Source: DASXRU01 sp039933315 (GTDB taxonomy: Bacteria; Acidobacteriota; Blastocatellia; Pyrinomonadales; Pyrinomonadaceae). Taken from it: a DNA stretch of 34,145 nt. Position numbers and translations under genes: made by a program. The notes beneath the pieces were generated by a model. It did no database searches and was not told the DNA's origin. It saw only the letters and a list, made by a program, of their open reading frames with translations. Each line of letters opens with the position of its first letter. Position 1 is the stretch's first letter. Where the stretch lies: assembly GCA_039933315.1 (NCBI GenBank), contig JBDTOI010000022.1, positions 1 through 34,145 of the forward strand, in the 5' to 3' direction. Shown here piece after piece: positions 8,401-15,891 of the stretch.

Positions 8401-8521
8401 CCTGCAGGAATTCTTCGATCACTACCTGAAGGGGGCACCCGCTCCGGAGTGGATGGAGAAAGGCATACCTTACCTGCAACGCGAAAAGGAAAAAGAGAAG
8501 TACCGCATCGCTGATAAATAG
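5480..8521 (+). CDS. Secreted S9 (prolyl oligopeptidase) family peptidase
   Basis: A 1013-residue exported peptidase. A signal peptide (about 1-40, ending A-H-A-Q) is followed by a long beta-propeller region at about 50-730 with repeated D-G-K/D-G-R WD40-like blades, then the alpha/beta hydrolase catalytic domain. The nucleophile is S839 in G-H-S-W-G-G, the acid D928 in H-N-D-E-D-D-A-V-P, and the base H960 in G-E-K-H-G. The propeller would limit substrates to short peptides. An S/P/E-rich linker at about 195-260 interrupts the propeller. Part of it (about residues 209-217) is encoded by a 24-bp sequence found again in a nearby intergenic gap at 9933-9956. The ATG has a good ribosome site (GAGAGGTGA). 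The exact substrate and the S9 subfamily cannot be fixed by eye. Confidence 0.93.
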   Translation: MKRLAQASGRTISFICVLALLVTVLSSGPLASFPTAAHAQQVATSTKRPLTHQDYDSWRSIQAPQISRDGKFVAYASMPQDGDGEIVVRNVVSGAEWRAPRGYRPPVPPPDDPGVNAGEVLAAQARLIRPVFTADGRFVVFSIEPTKAEVNKAKKEKKKPEEMPRNSMGIMDVSNGTITRVEKVKNFQVPEDGSGFIAYLMEPSGTPSGSPTVREGSKEATPTESPAPSPAPGTSASPEPEPSPSPRGPMSGRGSKKKEYGSDLILRNMTNASERKFNDVLDYTLSKDARTLVFAVSAKKEETNGVFTFPTNSAPAGGPVVLIIGKGKYLKPTWDEDQTQLAFISDKDDANSRQPKFKVYHWNRNKDQAAEIVSVSSPDFRKDFVVSEKANLGFSLDGSRLFLGVAPPPEPEKNADEENPADEKVLVDLWHWKDDYVQTIQKVRAEQERNKSYRAVYHLKDKKFVQIADETMETISPANDGRYAIGSDNREFRTMADYNPGLTDYYLVNTSTGVRKLIAKKQRSGVSLSPNGKYALYFDGKDWFTYSVSDGRVVNLTSSLPVHFFNEENDTPSTPGSYGNAGWTRDDAYVLLYDRFDIWQVPPDGRSAKNLTDGLGRREKTALRYVRLDPKERWIDPATSMLLHAENEETRDSGFYRDKVDGGLPEKLVMGAKDFNNPTKAKDADVMVLSASRFDEFPDLWTTGPGFRDLKKISNGDEQRAQFKWGTAELVSFKNVDGVPLKGLLLKPENFDPKRKYPMIVYIYERLSQGLHAFRNPGPGTSINPTFYVSHDYLVFMPDIVYTIGYPGQSALKCVLPGIQAVSDRGFVDEKAIGIQGHSWGGYQIAYMVTQTNRFRAAAPGALVSNMTSAYSGIRWGTGLPRQFQYEQSQSRIGGSLWEYPMRFLENSPVFRADRVETPIMMIHNDEDDAVPWYQGIEYYLALRRLGKEVYLFSYNGEKHGLRKRINQKDYTRRLQEFFDHYLKGAPAPEWMEKGIPYLQREKEKEKYRIADK
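6105..6128. repeat. 24-bp dispersed repeat inside the S9 peptidase gene
   Basis: The core gcccgaccgtcagggaggg is part of a 24-bp block identical to 9933-9956. It forms an imperfect palindrome (AGCCC at one end, GGGCT at the other). Here it is read in frame as S-P-T-V-R-E-G within the low-complexity linker. Confidence 0.8.
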
Positions 8522-8606
8522 CGCTGGCACAGGTCAGAACCACCTGGGGTAACGGGCGGGCCCTCGGCGGATTCCCGGTTTTCAAAGTCTCGATGTTGAG
8601 GTAAAA

Positions 8607-9845
8607 ATGCGAATACTCAGCCAGGCCGGACGAGTGATTCTTTGGTCGTCGTTATTGTTTGGGTTAACTCACAACAATCTTGCCGCTGCCGCATCGGGAA
8701 CCTGCCAACAACCGTGGGCGGCATTGACCCAGCAGCCTGCTGATGTATCGGCACAGAAGATTGAAGGCGTTTGGGAAGGGACGCTGGATGCCGGCGTCGC
8801 GAAGCTAAGATTAATCCTACACGTCGTCAGGAAAGATGGGGCCTTGAAGGCAAGTTTGGACGTTCCTGAGCAGGGAGCTACCGGCCTGGTAATCGATACC
8901 ATCAGCGTTAGCGCAGGCGCTGTGCGCTTTGAAATAAAGGCGTTCGGGGCCGCTTACGAAGGCCGGCTAAAGAGTGACTATTCGGAGATTGAAGGGGAAT
9001 GGAAACAAGCTCAAACGTTTCCCCTGGTCTTCAAACGCGCCGGCCAGGCTGGCCCCACACAGAGTTCTTTGCAGCTGCAAAAGGTAAACGCCGGCGGCCA
9101 TAGTCTGAACCTGCTGGCGGGCGGCAAACGCCCCGGTGATCACTGGCCCGCGGTGATATTGGAAGGAGGATTCGGCGCGGGGATCGCATCGTGGACTACG
9201 GTGCAGGCCGAGATTGCGAAGTTCGCGCAAGTAGTTTCGTATGACCGCGCGGGCCTGGGGCAGTCGGAACCGGGCCCGAAACCTCGTTCCGCGAAACAGA
9301 TCGCACTGGAATTGCACCAGGCGCTGCAGGCAGCGGGCATCAAGCCGCCGTACGTGCTAGTCGGACATTCATTCGGCGGCCCATACATTCGCGTCTTTGC
9401 CAACATGTATCCGAGGGAGGTCGCGGGCATGGTTTTGATCGACCCGTCTCAGGAAACCTTTGATGACTGGATGAGAAATCGTTCCCAGCAGAAGTTGAAC
9501 GAGTCAAAATCGAAAAATGAAGAAGCACAACTAGCCAAAGCACCTCAAGGCGTGCGCGACGAGTCGGCCGCGGTGAGTGCTACGTACGAGCAGGTTCGAT
9601 CCGCGAAAGTACCGCCTGGTATCCCGGTCATCTTAATAACAGCCATGCAGGATCCCGACATGCCGATTGAGGTGAGGCGCGTCTGGCAGCAGAAACACAA
9701 AGAATGGATCGAGAAGATTCCCGGGGGAAGACACATTCTCGCAGAGAAAAGCCGTCATCCAATTCAACTGGACGAGCCTCAGTTGGTAATCGACGCTATC
9801 AAGCAGGTGGTTGAACAAGTTAGCCACAAGCCGGGTGCCCCGTGA
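8607..9845 (+). CDS. Exported alpha/beta hydrolase
   Basis: A 412-residue protein with an N-terminal signal-like hydrophobic segment (about 8-29), an N-terminal beta-rich domain (about 48-145, with the I-E-G-V-W-E-G-T-L start often seen ahead of secreted hydrolases), and an alpha/beta hydrolase domain from about 160. The nucleophile is S255 in V-G-H-S-F-G-G, the likely base H384 in S-R-H-P-I-Q, and the acid probably D349 or D351. The S-Y-D-R-A-G-L-G-Q-S segment at 211-220 is typical of the fold. A charged lid-like insert spans about 285-335. The substrate is unknown; esters or small lipids are plausible. It lies 85 bp after the S9 peptidase on the same strand, so co-transcription is possible. 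Confidence 0.87.
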   Translation: MRILSQAGRVILWSSLLFGLTHNNLAAAASGTCQQPWAALTQQPADVSAQKIEGVWEGTLDAGVAKLRLILHVVRKDGALKASLDVPEQGATGLVIDTISVSAGAVRFEIKAFGAAYEGRLKSDYSEIEGEWKQAQTFPLVFKRAGQAGPTQSSLQLQKVNAGGHSLNLLAGGKRPGDHWPAVILEGGFGAGIASWTTVQAEIAKFAQVVSYDRAGLGQSEPGPKPRSAKQIALELHQALQAAGIKPPYVLVGHSFGGPYIRVFANMYPREVAGMVLIDPSQETFDDWMRNRSQQKLNESKSKNEEAQLAKAPQGVRDESAAVSATYEQVRSAKVPPGIPVILITAMQDPDMPIEVRRVWQQKHKEWIEKIPGGRHILAEKSRHPIQLDEPQLVIDAIKQVVEQVSHKPGAP

Positions 9846-9932
9846 TGCGTTCCGCTTTTGTCGAAGAAGGTGTCGTCGTCTGCTTTATTAGGACTTGATC
9901 GATTAGAGGCGGCCCACGTCACGTCATCGTCA

Positions 9933-9956
9933 GAAGCCCGACCGTCAGGGAGGGCT
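9933..9956. repeat. 24-bp dispersed repeat, intergenic copy
   Basis: Identical over 24 bp to 6105-6128. Here the palindrome is one pair longer, AAGCCC against GGGCTT, and lies in the 153-bp gap between the alpha/beta hydrolase and the beta-lactamase-like gene. The rest of this gap shows no gene. Confidence 0.8.
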
Positions 9957-9998
9957 TAGCTGGAATCACTAACCGTCGGCCTTCCCCAACATAAAAAC

Positions 9999-11180
9999 AT
10001 GATCATCACACGCCGGCTTCGCTTTTGGATTCTCCTGCTCGTCCTTTTTGCCGGCCACGCGACATTGCCCGGTGTGCTTCCCGTTCACTCACAGGGAAAG
10101 CAAACGGCGACTTACTATCCCGCGTCCGGTGATGGTTGGCAGCTGCGGCGACCCGAAGATGTTGGGATGGACAGCGCTTTGCTTGCGCAGGCGGTGGCTT
10201 ATGCGAAGACGCAATCCAGCACGATCCCGGCGGACTTTTCCACGCAGGTTGAAACATTTGGTCGTGTGCTTGGGCCTTTGCCGAAGACGCGCGGCGAGAC
10301 CAATGGCATCATCATTCGCCATGGCTACATCGTCGCTGAATGGGGCGACACAAGCCGGATCGATCCGACTTACAGCGTGGCGAAGAGTTTTCTCTCCACC
10401 CTATGTGGACTCGCTATCGATCGCGGAATGATTAAGAGCGTCCTTGATCCGATGAAGCAGTACACGACTGATGGCGGTTACGACGCGCCGCACAACGCGA
10501 AGATCACCTGGGAGCAGCATTTGCAGCAGACAAGTGAATGGCAAGGTTCGATGTGGGGAAAGAACAGCAACTTCCTTGGCGTCGAAGAATTCGGCAGGGG
10601 CCAGCGTCGGCCGCGCGCGATTCAGGAACCGGGATCGTACTGGGAATACAACGACGTTCGCATCAACCGAATGGCGCTCACTTTGTTGCAAGTGTGGAAG
10701 AAGCCTCTGCCGCGCGTGCTGAAGGATGAAATCATGGACCGCATCGGCGCTTCCCACACATGGCAATATCACGGCTACCTTAATTCGAAGGTTCTCATCA
10801 ACGGCAAACAGATGGAGTCAGTTAGCGGCGGCACACGCTGGGGCGGGGGCTTGTGGATCAATACTCGTGATCAGGCTCGCTTCGGTTACCTGATCCTGCG
10901 CCACGGTAAGTGGAAAAACAAACAGATCATTTCTGCGAACTGGATCAGGATGGCCACGACGCCGGCAGCGATTGGCCCGGACTACGGATATCTTTGGTGG
11001 CTTAATACCAAAGGCAGATACCCGAGCGCGCCCGTGACGAGTTTCGCCGCCCTCGGCAACGGCTCAAACACGATCTGGATCGACCCTGAGCATGATCTGG
11101 TCGTCGTGTGGCGCTGGCACCAGGACAGGAGCGCCGATGAACTATTCAAACGAATCATGGCGGCGGTCAGGACCAACTAA
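9999..11180 (+). CDS. Class C beta-lactamase-like serine hydrolase
   Basis: A 393-residue exported protein of the beta-lactamase/penicillin-binding-protein-like (class C) family. A signal peptide occupies about 1-32. The S-x-x-K motif is S126-V-A-K129, with S126 the expected nucleophile. The tyrosine motif appears as Y217-N-D219 after P-G-S-Y-W-E, where Y-S-N is usual, so the third position is changed. The G-Y-L-W-W-L-N segment and F-A-A-L-G-N-G lie further on, the latter near where the third (KTG-like) motif is expected. Proteins of this type are mostly esterases, D-aminopeptidases or nylon-oligomer hydrolases and not drug-resistance enzymes, so resistance should not be assumed. The downstream GNAT gene begins 24 bp after its stop, which suggests an operon. 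Confidence 0.88.
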   Translation: MIITRRLRFWILLLVLFAGHATLPGVLPVHSQGKQTATYYPASGDGWQLRRPEDVGMDSALLAQAVAYAKTQSSTIPADFSTQVETFGRVLGPLPKTRGETNGIIIRHGYIVAEWGDTSRIDPTYSVAKSFLSTLCGLAIDRGMIKSVLDPMKQYTTDGGYDAPHNAKITWEQHLQQTSEWQGSMWGKNSNFLGVEEFGRGQRRPRAIQEPGSYWEYNDVRINRMALTLLQVWKKPLPRVLKDEIMDRIGASHTWQYHGYLNSKVLINGKQMESVSGGTRWGGGLWINTRDQARFGYLILRHGKWKNKQIISANWIRMATTPAAIGPDYGYLWWLNTKGRYPSAPVTSFAALGNGSNTIWIDPEHDLVVVWRWHQDRSADELFKRIMAAVRTN

Positions 11181-11204
11181 ACCGCCGGCTGCCTGGAGGG
11201 TTGC

Positions 11205-11717
11205 ATGACCACCAAAATCCGTTTAGCAAAAATCATGACCGATGAAGAGCGGCACACGCTCTTTGAGTGGGACAAGAATATCTTCGGCGTAGAGGATATG
11301 GCCTACCAATGGCGCCCGAAGGTTTGGCACTTCTTCGTCGAAGACGAACGTCGAGTCGTTAGCCATGTCGGGGTTTTGGAAGCGGTGGTGCGGACAGGCG
11401 ATCAGGAGGTCAAAGTCGGCGGTATTGGCGGCGTAGTTTCCGTTCCCGAAGCCCAGGGTCACGGACACATTCATGCGGCCATGGAGCGGGCGGTGGAGTT
11501 CATGCGCGACGAGCTTAAGGTCGAGTTCGGCATGCTGTTTTGCCTGCCGCGCCTGGTGTCCTTCTACGCCCGGCAGGGCTGGCAACTCCTGGAAGAGACC
11601 GTGGAGTTCGAACAGCCTTCGGGACCAGTCATCTCGCCTTTCCGTTCCATGGTTCTGGCGTGGGACGCGCGTGAGTGGCCTGCGGGGAAGATCAACGTGG
11701 GTGGCCTGCCCTGGTGA
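11205..11717 (+). CDS. GNAT-family N-acetyltransferase
   Basis: A 170-residue protein with the acetyl-CoA binding core of the GNAT fold: the beta4 strand V-G-G-I-G-G-V-V-S-V followed by P-E-A-Q-G-H-G-H-I-H (residues about 71-90, in place of the usual R/Q-x-x-G-x-G/A) and the late F-Y-A-R-Q-G-W motif at about 124-130. The overall plan (G-x-V-x-V-P, short length, hydrophobic C-terminal strand F-R-S-M-V-L-A) resembles the AAC(2') and Eis-like branches, but acceptor specificity cannot be assigned. A GGAGG site sits five bases before the ATG. It is probably co-transcribed with the beta-lactamase-like gene. Confidence 0.8.
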   Translation: MTTKIRLAKIMTDEERHTLFEWDKNIFGVEDMAYQWRPKVWHFFVEDERRVVSHVGVLEAVVRTGDQEVKVGGIGGVVSVPEAQGHGHIHAAMERAVEFMRDELKVEFGMLFCLPRLVSFYARQGWQLLEETVEFEQPSGPVISPFRSMVLAWDAREWPAGKINVGGLPW

Positions 11718-11767
11718 ACGCCGGAAGACCGGGCTGGTTTTGGGCCTGAAGCGGCCTTGCAGTGATT

Positions 11768-11785
11768 CACAGACTGAAGTCTGTG
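11768..11785. repeat. Short palindrome with ACTGAAGT core
   Basis: cacagactgaagtctgtg is an 8+2+8 palindrome followed by cc and a run acttttctttt. It lies about 50 bp after the GNAT stop and could serve as a weak rho-independent terminator. The same ACTGAAGT/ACTTCAGT core occurs in the larger elements at 2940, 5327 and 32381. Confidence 0.6.
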
Positions 11786-11950
11786 CCACTTTTCTTTTGC
11801 AACCTCCGCCCCGGCGAATTCGTAATGATGGTTAAGCCGGGCGCGTAGCGCGACCCGATCAAGTAGCTATCACCTGTTTATGTTAGAATTGGTTTCCGCG
11901 AAACGATTGGTACTGAACGAGCTTTAGCCGTTCGCGGGGAGGGTTCAAAT

Positions 11951-12226
11951 ATGCAAGAAGAAAAAGACCCGCGTTACAATACGGGTGATCCGCTTTGTGA
12001 TGCTTTTAGGTATATCAACGACGCCACCTACGCCGTGCTGCCGGCCGACATCGCCCACAAGATTGGCGATTTCGAGAAGAGCCTGTGGAGCGCCGTGCGT
12101 ACCTTCGCGGAAAAGGAACTGGGCTGGATTGACGAGCACGTCGAGAACAGCGATCGTTTGCGCGAAGAGTGGAAAAAGTCGTGCCAGCGCGAGGACACCG
12201 CGCCGACAAGTGAGCCTGCCAACTAG
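11951..12226 (+). CDS. Small hypothetical protein upstream of ispH
   Basis: A 91-residue soluble, acidic, helix-rich protein that I do not recognise. The ATG follows a strong GGAGGG site. The sequence starts with a charged stretch, then has a probable helical core (about residues 15-75) rich in Trp, Phe and Glu/Lys, and a Thr/Ser/Pro tail. The lack of a signal peptide or membrane segment suggests a cytoplasmic protein. The stop is 24 bp from the ispH start on the same strand, so the two are very likely co-transcribed. The leader at 11840-11950 contains a TAGAAT that could be a -10 element at 11884-11889, without a good -35. Confidence 0.7.
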   Translation: MQEEKDPRYNTGDPLCDAFRYINDATYAVLPADIAHKIGDFEKSLWSAVRTFAEKELGWIDEHVENSDRLREEWKKSCQREDTAPTSEPAN

Positions 12227-12249
12227 AATAGCGGGGCTCCGGTTAATAG

Positions 12250-13116
12250 ATGGAAGTTTTACTAGCTGACGAGTACGGATTCTGTTTCGGCGTCGAGCGC
12301 GCCGTCGAGATGGTCGAGGACGCAGTGGACGAAGGGGTACGCCCCATTCGCTCACTGGGCCCGCTGATTCATAACGCCCAGGAGATGGAACGACTGGGAG
12401 TTATGGGTGTGTCAACAATTGACTCGCCTGAAGAGGCCGGCGCCGACACCATCGCAGTAATTCGCGCTCACGGCGTTACCCCACAGGTGCAACGGGAACT
12501 GGAAGGACGCGCCGCCAAAGTTATCGATGCCACCTGCCCGTTCGTCACGCGCGTGCAGCACCTGGCTGAACGGGCCGCCAAACAAGGGCGCGATGTCGTG
12601 GTCGCAGGCAATCCTGACCATCCGGAAATGATCGGCGTGGTTGGCTACGCGCCTAAAAACACTTACGTTGTGCGTGACGCGGCGGCGGTCGAATCCCTGC
12701 CTGCTTTGCGCGCTCCCCTGGTCGTTTCTCAAACCACTATTAAGCTCAAGACTTTTCTGGAAGTCGCGGAAGCTGTCCGTGCCAAGTCAGATACGGAACC
12801 TGAGATCGTCAACACGATTTGTTCAGCGACCCGTGACCGGCAAGACGCCGCCCGCGGACTGGCAGGCCAGGTAGAAGCCTTTTATGTGATTGGCGGCCGG
12901 CATTCCTCGAACAGCGTCAAACTGCTGGCTGTATGCCAGGAACAGTGCCCGAAGAGTTTTTTGATTGAAACTCCTGCCGAAATCAATCCGCAGGATCTGG
13001 AAGGTGTCGAGCGAGTCGGCCTTACTGCCGGCGCCTCAACGCCGAACTGGCTGATCGAACAAGTGGTCGATCGGCTGCGAGAGATTGGTCAGAAATTCGC
13101 CAGCGTTCCGGCGTGA
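12250..13116 (+). CDS. ispH: 4-hydroxy-3-methylbut-2-enyl diphosphate reductase
   Basis: IspH (LytB) is the last enzyme of the MEP isoprenoid pathway. It reduces HMBPP to IPP and DMAPP with a [4Fe-4S] cluster. All key residues are visible in the 288-residue product: cluster cysteines C12 (G-F-C-F-G-V), C96 (D-A-T-C-P-F-V) and C191 (T-I-C-S-A-T); substrate histidines H41 and H74 (R-A-H-G) and H124; the proton donor E126 in H-P-E-M-I-G; and the diphosphate-binding G-G-R-H-S-S-N-S at 215-222. The numbering matches the E. coli enzyme closely. The length is on the short side of the family but complete. It follows the 91-aa gene by 24 bp and converges with the next gene on the minus strand. Confidence 0.97.
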   Translation: MEVLLADEYGFCFGVERAVEMVEDAVDEGVRPIRSLGPLIHNAQEMERLGVMGVSTIDSPEEAGADTIAVIRAHGVTPQVQRELEGRAAKVIDATCPFVTRVQHLAERAAKQGRDVVVAGNPDHPEMIGVVGYAPKNTYVVRDAAAVESLPALRAPLVVSQTTIKLKTFLEVAEAVRAKSDTEPEIVNTICSATRDRQDAARGLAGQVEAFYVIGGRHSSNSVKLLAVCQEQCPKSFLIETPAEINPQDLEGVERVGLTAGASTPNWLIEQVVDRLREIGQKFASVPA

Positions 13117-13165
13117 CCGAATTCCAACCATAGGGCCAATACGACCTATCATGATCCTCCGGCCT

Positions 13166-13783
13166 TTAGTCTCCGCTCAATTCCGACTGATCTAAATAGT
13201 TAACAATTTGCCGTGCTTCTTCCGAGCCGTAATCCGCCGCCTGTCTCTCCAGAACGTCGCGGGCGATGCCGGCGTCAACCGGATCGCGTAGTAACCCAAC
13301 CAGCACGGAAGTGGGGGCGGCTACCAGGCATTCGTGCGCCAGGGCCCGAATAACGACGTTACCTGAGCGGGCCAGCTCGCATATCTCAGCCGGCGCCAGC
13401 CTCTTTGCCAGCGCATCCGCCAGAGTATCAATGCGGGCATAGTCGCGGCGCGCATGTGCTCGCTCAACCAGTTGGGCAAACACTTCCGCAGACTGCGTCC
13501 GGTCCAGCAGTACCGCGGCGCACGTTTCCGCCATCTTCTCCAGATTGCTGGTTTGCTCTTTGCTCAACGACTCTCGAGCTTCGGCCGCGCGGTCGTCCAG
13601 CACAGTCAGCAAACGGCTTAGTTCCCAATCAGCCCGCGCATCATAGGGCAAGGCCCGGGCGCTGGCGGCTGGTCTTGAGGTGTTGGACACCAGCGCGCTT
13701 TCAACCAGATCACGCGTGGTCGAGCGCAGCCCCTGCCAAACGCTCGCGACACTGCCTCCAAAATCGTCAACGGTGAACGTCAA
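13166..13783 (-). CDS. Hypothetical helical protein
   Basis: A 205-residue protein, soluble, rich in Ala, Leu, Arg and Asp/Glu, predicted almost wholly helical. The C-terminal half (about 105-200) has a repeating helix-turn-helix character (A-R-S-G-N-V-V-I-R-A-L-A-H-E-C-L) reminiscent of HEAT-type repeats. I do not recognise a family. No signal peptide is present, so a cytoplasmic location is likely. It is the last gene of a minus-strand run fmdB, VWA protein, small protein, this gene, with a 74-bp gap before it. It converges on ispH with only 49 bp between the stops. Confidence 0.65.
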   Translation of the reverse strand: MTFTVDDFGGSVASVWQGLRSTTRDLVESALVSNTSRPAASARALPYDARADWELSRLLTVLDDRAAEARESLSKEQTSNLEKMAETCAAVLLDRTQSAEVFAQLVERAHARRDYARIDTLADALAKRLAPAEICELARSGNVVIRALAHECLVAAPTSVLVGLLRDPVDAGIARDVLERQAADYGSEEARQIVNYLDQSELSGD

Positions 13784-13857
13784 ATCATTTAACTCCTTGC
13801 GCCGGGATTGTACTACAAAGCGAAGCGGGGTCAGTACCGCTTACACGTACGCCGGCG

Positions 13858-14094
13858 TCAGGGCGCGCTCCTAACGGCTGGATTGTGATCGATGATTTCA
13901 ACGATCGAAGTAAACGGGATCTTTACGATTTCCCCGTCAGCGCGCTCGATTTTTACGCTCGGTCTGGTCAGGGCCTGCGTTGTCTTCAGGCTTTGCACCG
14001 TGCCGCGAACCCGCGTGCCGTTGTCGGTGACTATCTCGATATTGTCTTTTTGATAAAGCGGCTGAAGGGCCGCCAGAGCTTTGGTTACTTCCAA
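13858..14094 (-). CDS. Small hypothetical protein, SH3/Sm-like beta fold
   Basis: A 78-residue product with alternating hydrophobic strands (N-I-E-I-V-T, R-V-R-G-T-V-Q-S-L, S-V-K-I-E-R, E-I-V-K-I-P, I-V-E-I-I-D-H), suggesting a small beta-barrel of SH3 or Sm-like type; this is inference from pattern only. The start is uncertain. The TTG at 14094 has no good ribosome site. Three codons upstream, in the same frame, is a TAA, and before it an ATG at 14133 opens a ten-codon reading frame (M-E-K-R-S-A-K-K-A-R). The gene lies 47 bp after the VWA gene stop and is probably in the same transcript. Confidence 0.6.
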   Translation of the reverse strand: MEVTKALAALQPLYQKDNIEIVTDNGTRVRGTVQSLKTTQALTRPSVKIERADGEIVKIPFTSIVEIIDHNPAVRSAP

Positions 14095-14141
14095 GTTGGT
14101 TTACCGCGCTTTCTTTGCAGACCGCTTTTCCATGGGCGCTT

Positions 14142-15059
14142 TCAGTTAGGAGGTTGTGCGCTCTTCGATCGCACGTTGATACCGGTATTGCCCAGCACCA
14201 GAATAGGACGAGCATCCCCGAAAGGGACACCGGTAGCCGCGTAGGCCAACACGTAACGATTCTTGCGCAGTTCGTCGCAGATACTCTTCGCCGCCGCCCT
14301 TGGTTCTTCAATGGAGAACACGCGCCCACCCGTGCCGGCCGCCAGCCGATCGATCACCTGCACCGGCTTGGGCTGATCCCGGCGCATCGCCCCGCGCGTG
14401 CGATCCGGCGCCTGCACCGCGTACACCGCGATGTCCAGCTCTTGCAGCACTCGCAGGACCTCATCGAATTTGGCCTTGCTGCCGCGATCCAGCCCATCGC
14501 TAATCACCACGATGACCCGTTTCTGGCCCGACAATGGGCGCAGCGCTTCTTCAGCCACAGCATTTAAGGCGTCAAACAGATGCGGGTCCCCCTGCTTGCG
14601 GAAACTCTTCAGTGATTTCTCAATGTGCTTCGCATCATCAGTCCAATCCGACACGATCTCCGCCTGGTTGTCGTAGCCCACGATCAGTAGTTTGTCACCC
14701 TCGAATATTTCGTAGGCAAATTCGCGTGTGGCCTCTTCTAACTTATCCACGTCAGCCCGAATCGACAGCGAATTATCAACAAGTAGGACTACCCGGGCGG
14801 GCGAAGGATCCACCGAAAAGCTTTTGATGGCTTGCTCCACGCCATTGTCGTAGAGGGCTATCTGCTTGCCTGTGATTGGCTCACCAGCACCATCTTCGCG
14901 GGTGGCAACGATGTTGAGTAAGGACGTACCCTCATTGGCCGAATGCGCCCGCCGGCCCGCCTGACCCGCTGCGGACAGTCCCGAGGCTATTAAAGCCAAC
15001 CCCAGAAGGCCGGGCAGCGCCCGACGGCGAAGCCAAAAATTGCGGGTACTTGTTAACAT
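14142..15059 (-). CDS. VWA-domain protein (Acidobacteria VWFA-related type)
   Basis: A 305-residue exported protein. A signal-like segment (about 12-34) is followed by a short beta domain at about 45-85 and a von Willebrand factor A domain at about 89-285. The metal-dependent adhesion site begins D95-N-S97-L-S99, with D188 in V-I-S-D-G. The position that usually carries a threonine (G-x-T-x-L-Y-D-A) reads G-D-P-H-L-F-D-A, so the site is not fully canonical. Such VWFA-related proteins are abundant in Acidobacteria and are thought to be surface or periplasmic binding proteins of unknown ligand. I chose the ATG at 15059; a TTG just before it is possible. It follows fmdB by about 32 bp. Confidence 0.85.
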   Translation of the reverse strand: MLTSTRNFWLRRRALPGLLGLALIASGLSAAGQAGRRAHSANEGTSLLNIVATREDGAGEPITGKQIALYDNGVEQAIKSFSVDPSPARVVLLVDNSLSIRADVDKLEEATREFAYEIFEGDKLLIVGYDNQAEIVSDWTDDAKHIEKSLKSFRKQGDPHLFDALNAVAEEALRPLSGQKRVIVVISDGLDRGSKAKFDEVLRVLQELDIAVYAVQAPDRTRGAMRRDQPKPVQVIDRLAAGTGGRVFSIEEPRAAAKSICDELRKNRYVLAYAATGVPFGDARPILVLGNTGINVRSKSAQPPN

Positions 15060-15091
15060 CAAAGTCTTATCTAAACCCTCGCGAATGCCTT

Positions 15092-15430
15092 CTAGCTTCC
15101 GGATGATTTGCTGGAAGGCGCGGAATCTGAAGCAGCCGGCTTCCTGGTAGCTCCCGTAGTCTTTGCTGCATCACCGGTGCCGGCGGACTTGGTGGTCCCG
15201 CTATCCGCGGAGCTGCTCGCCTTCTCTTCGCTACTATCAGTCTGCTTTCCCTTGGCCGCATAGTCCGTTACATACCAGCCCTTGCCCTTAAATCGTATCG
15301 CGGAAGCTGACATCAATTTCTCCAGGCGACCTTTGCATTTGGGGCATCTGGTGCGCGGTTTATCGTTAATCTTTTGAAAGACCTCCGTATGGGCTTTGCA
15401 CTTCCGACACTCGTATTCATAGATTGGCAT
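15092..15430 (-). CDS. FmdB family zinc-ribbon protein
   Basis: A 112-residue protein whose first 50 residues are a textbook FmdB-type zinc ribbon: M-P-I-Y-E-Y-E-C-R-K-C near the start and C-P-K-C at about 29-32, giving two Cys pairs (C8, C11, C29, C32). The segment F-K-G-K-G-W-Y at 47-53 is also a family hallmark. The remainder is a Ser/Ala/Thr/Lys-rich tail, probably disordered, common in this family. The name comes from a putative regulator of formamidase, but function in most genomes is unknown. It is the first gene of a four-gene minus-strand run. A GGAG lies 15 bases before the ATG, further than usual. Confidence 0.9.
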   Translation of the reverse strand: MPIYEYECRKCKAHTEVFQKINDKPRTRCPKCKGRLEKLMSASAIRFKGKGWYVTDYAAKGKQTDSSEEKASSSADSGTTKSAGTGDAAKTTGATRKPAASDSAPSSKSSGS

Positions 15431-15891
15431 TTAATAGTTTCTTACTCCAAAGGTTGTTGATGGGCGCTGACGAATTATACGGAGCCCGGCACGATACTGA
15501 CAACCTGACCGTGCCCTTATGATGCACTTTGGGGCCTGGAAACATCCCCGCAAAAAAAGTTTCTGATTCGCAAGATTTATCGTAATGAACCGGTACAACG
15601 AGGCGCCTCAAGCTTCAGCCCGGAAGTGTTCATGATGAACGAATTTGGCTCGAACTCGTTGCATACAGTGCCTTAGCTGCGGTTGGTTTAAGTACGTCAG
15701 GTTCAATGAGTTAGCGTCGTTGCAGATATAGCGAAAAGCAACCATTGCAATGAGTTCTCCATCAGAGTCACGGTCCTGATTTACAGCTCTTTGTTAATCG
15801 GTTCCACCATGCGCAGCCCCCAAATTCTGCACGGCAGAATGTAGTTCAGATGGCCCCCCGGCCGTCGCTCACATGGAGGAGAACATACTAT
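15431..15891. other. Long intergenic region with no recognisable gene
   Basis: This 460-bp divergent gap lies between fmdB (minus) and the lytic transglycosylase (plus). I see no protein family signature, tRNA cloverleaf or dispersed repeat in it. It must hold the promoters of both genes. The only clear signal is a GGAGGAG ribosome site near 15875, which fixes the transglycosylase start at 15892. Confidence 0.4.

Noticed and set aside
9999..11717. Antibiotic-resistance pair (beta-lactamase plus acetyltransferase)
   Set aside because: The class C-like protein has an altered second motif and belongs to a broad family of esterases and peptidases. The GNAT acceptor is unknown, so resistance is not supported.
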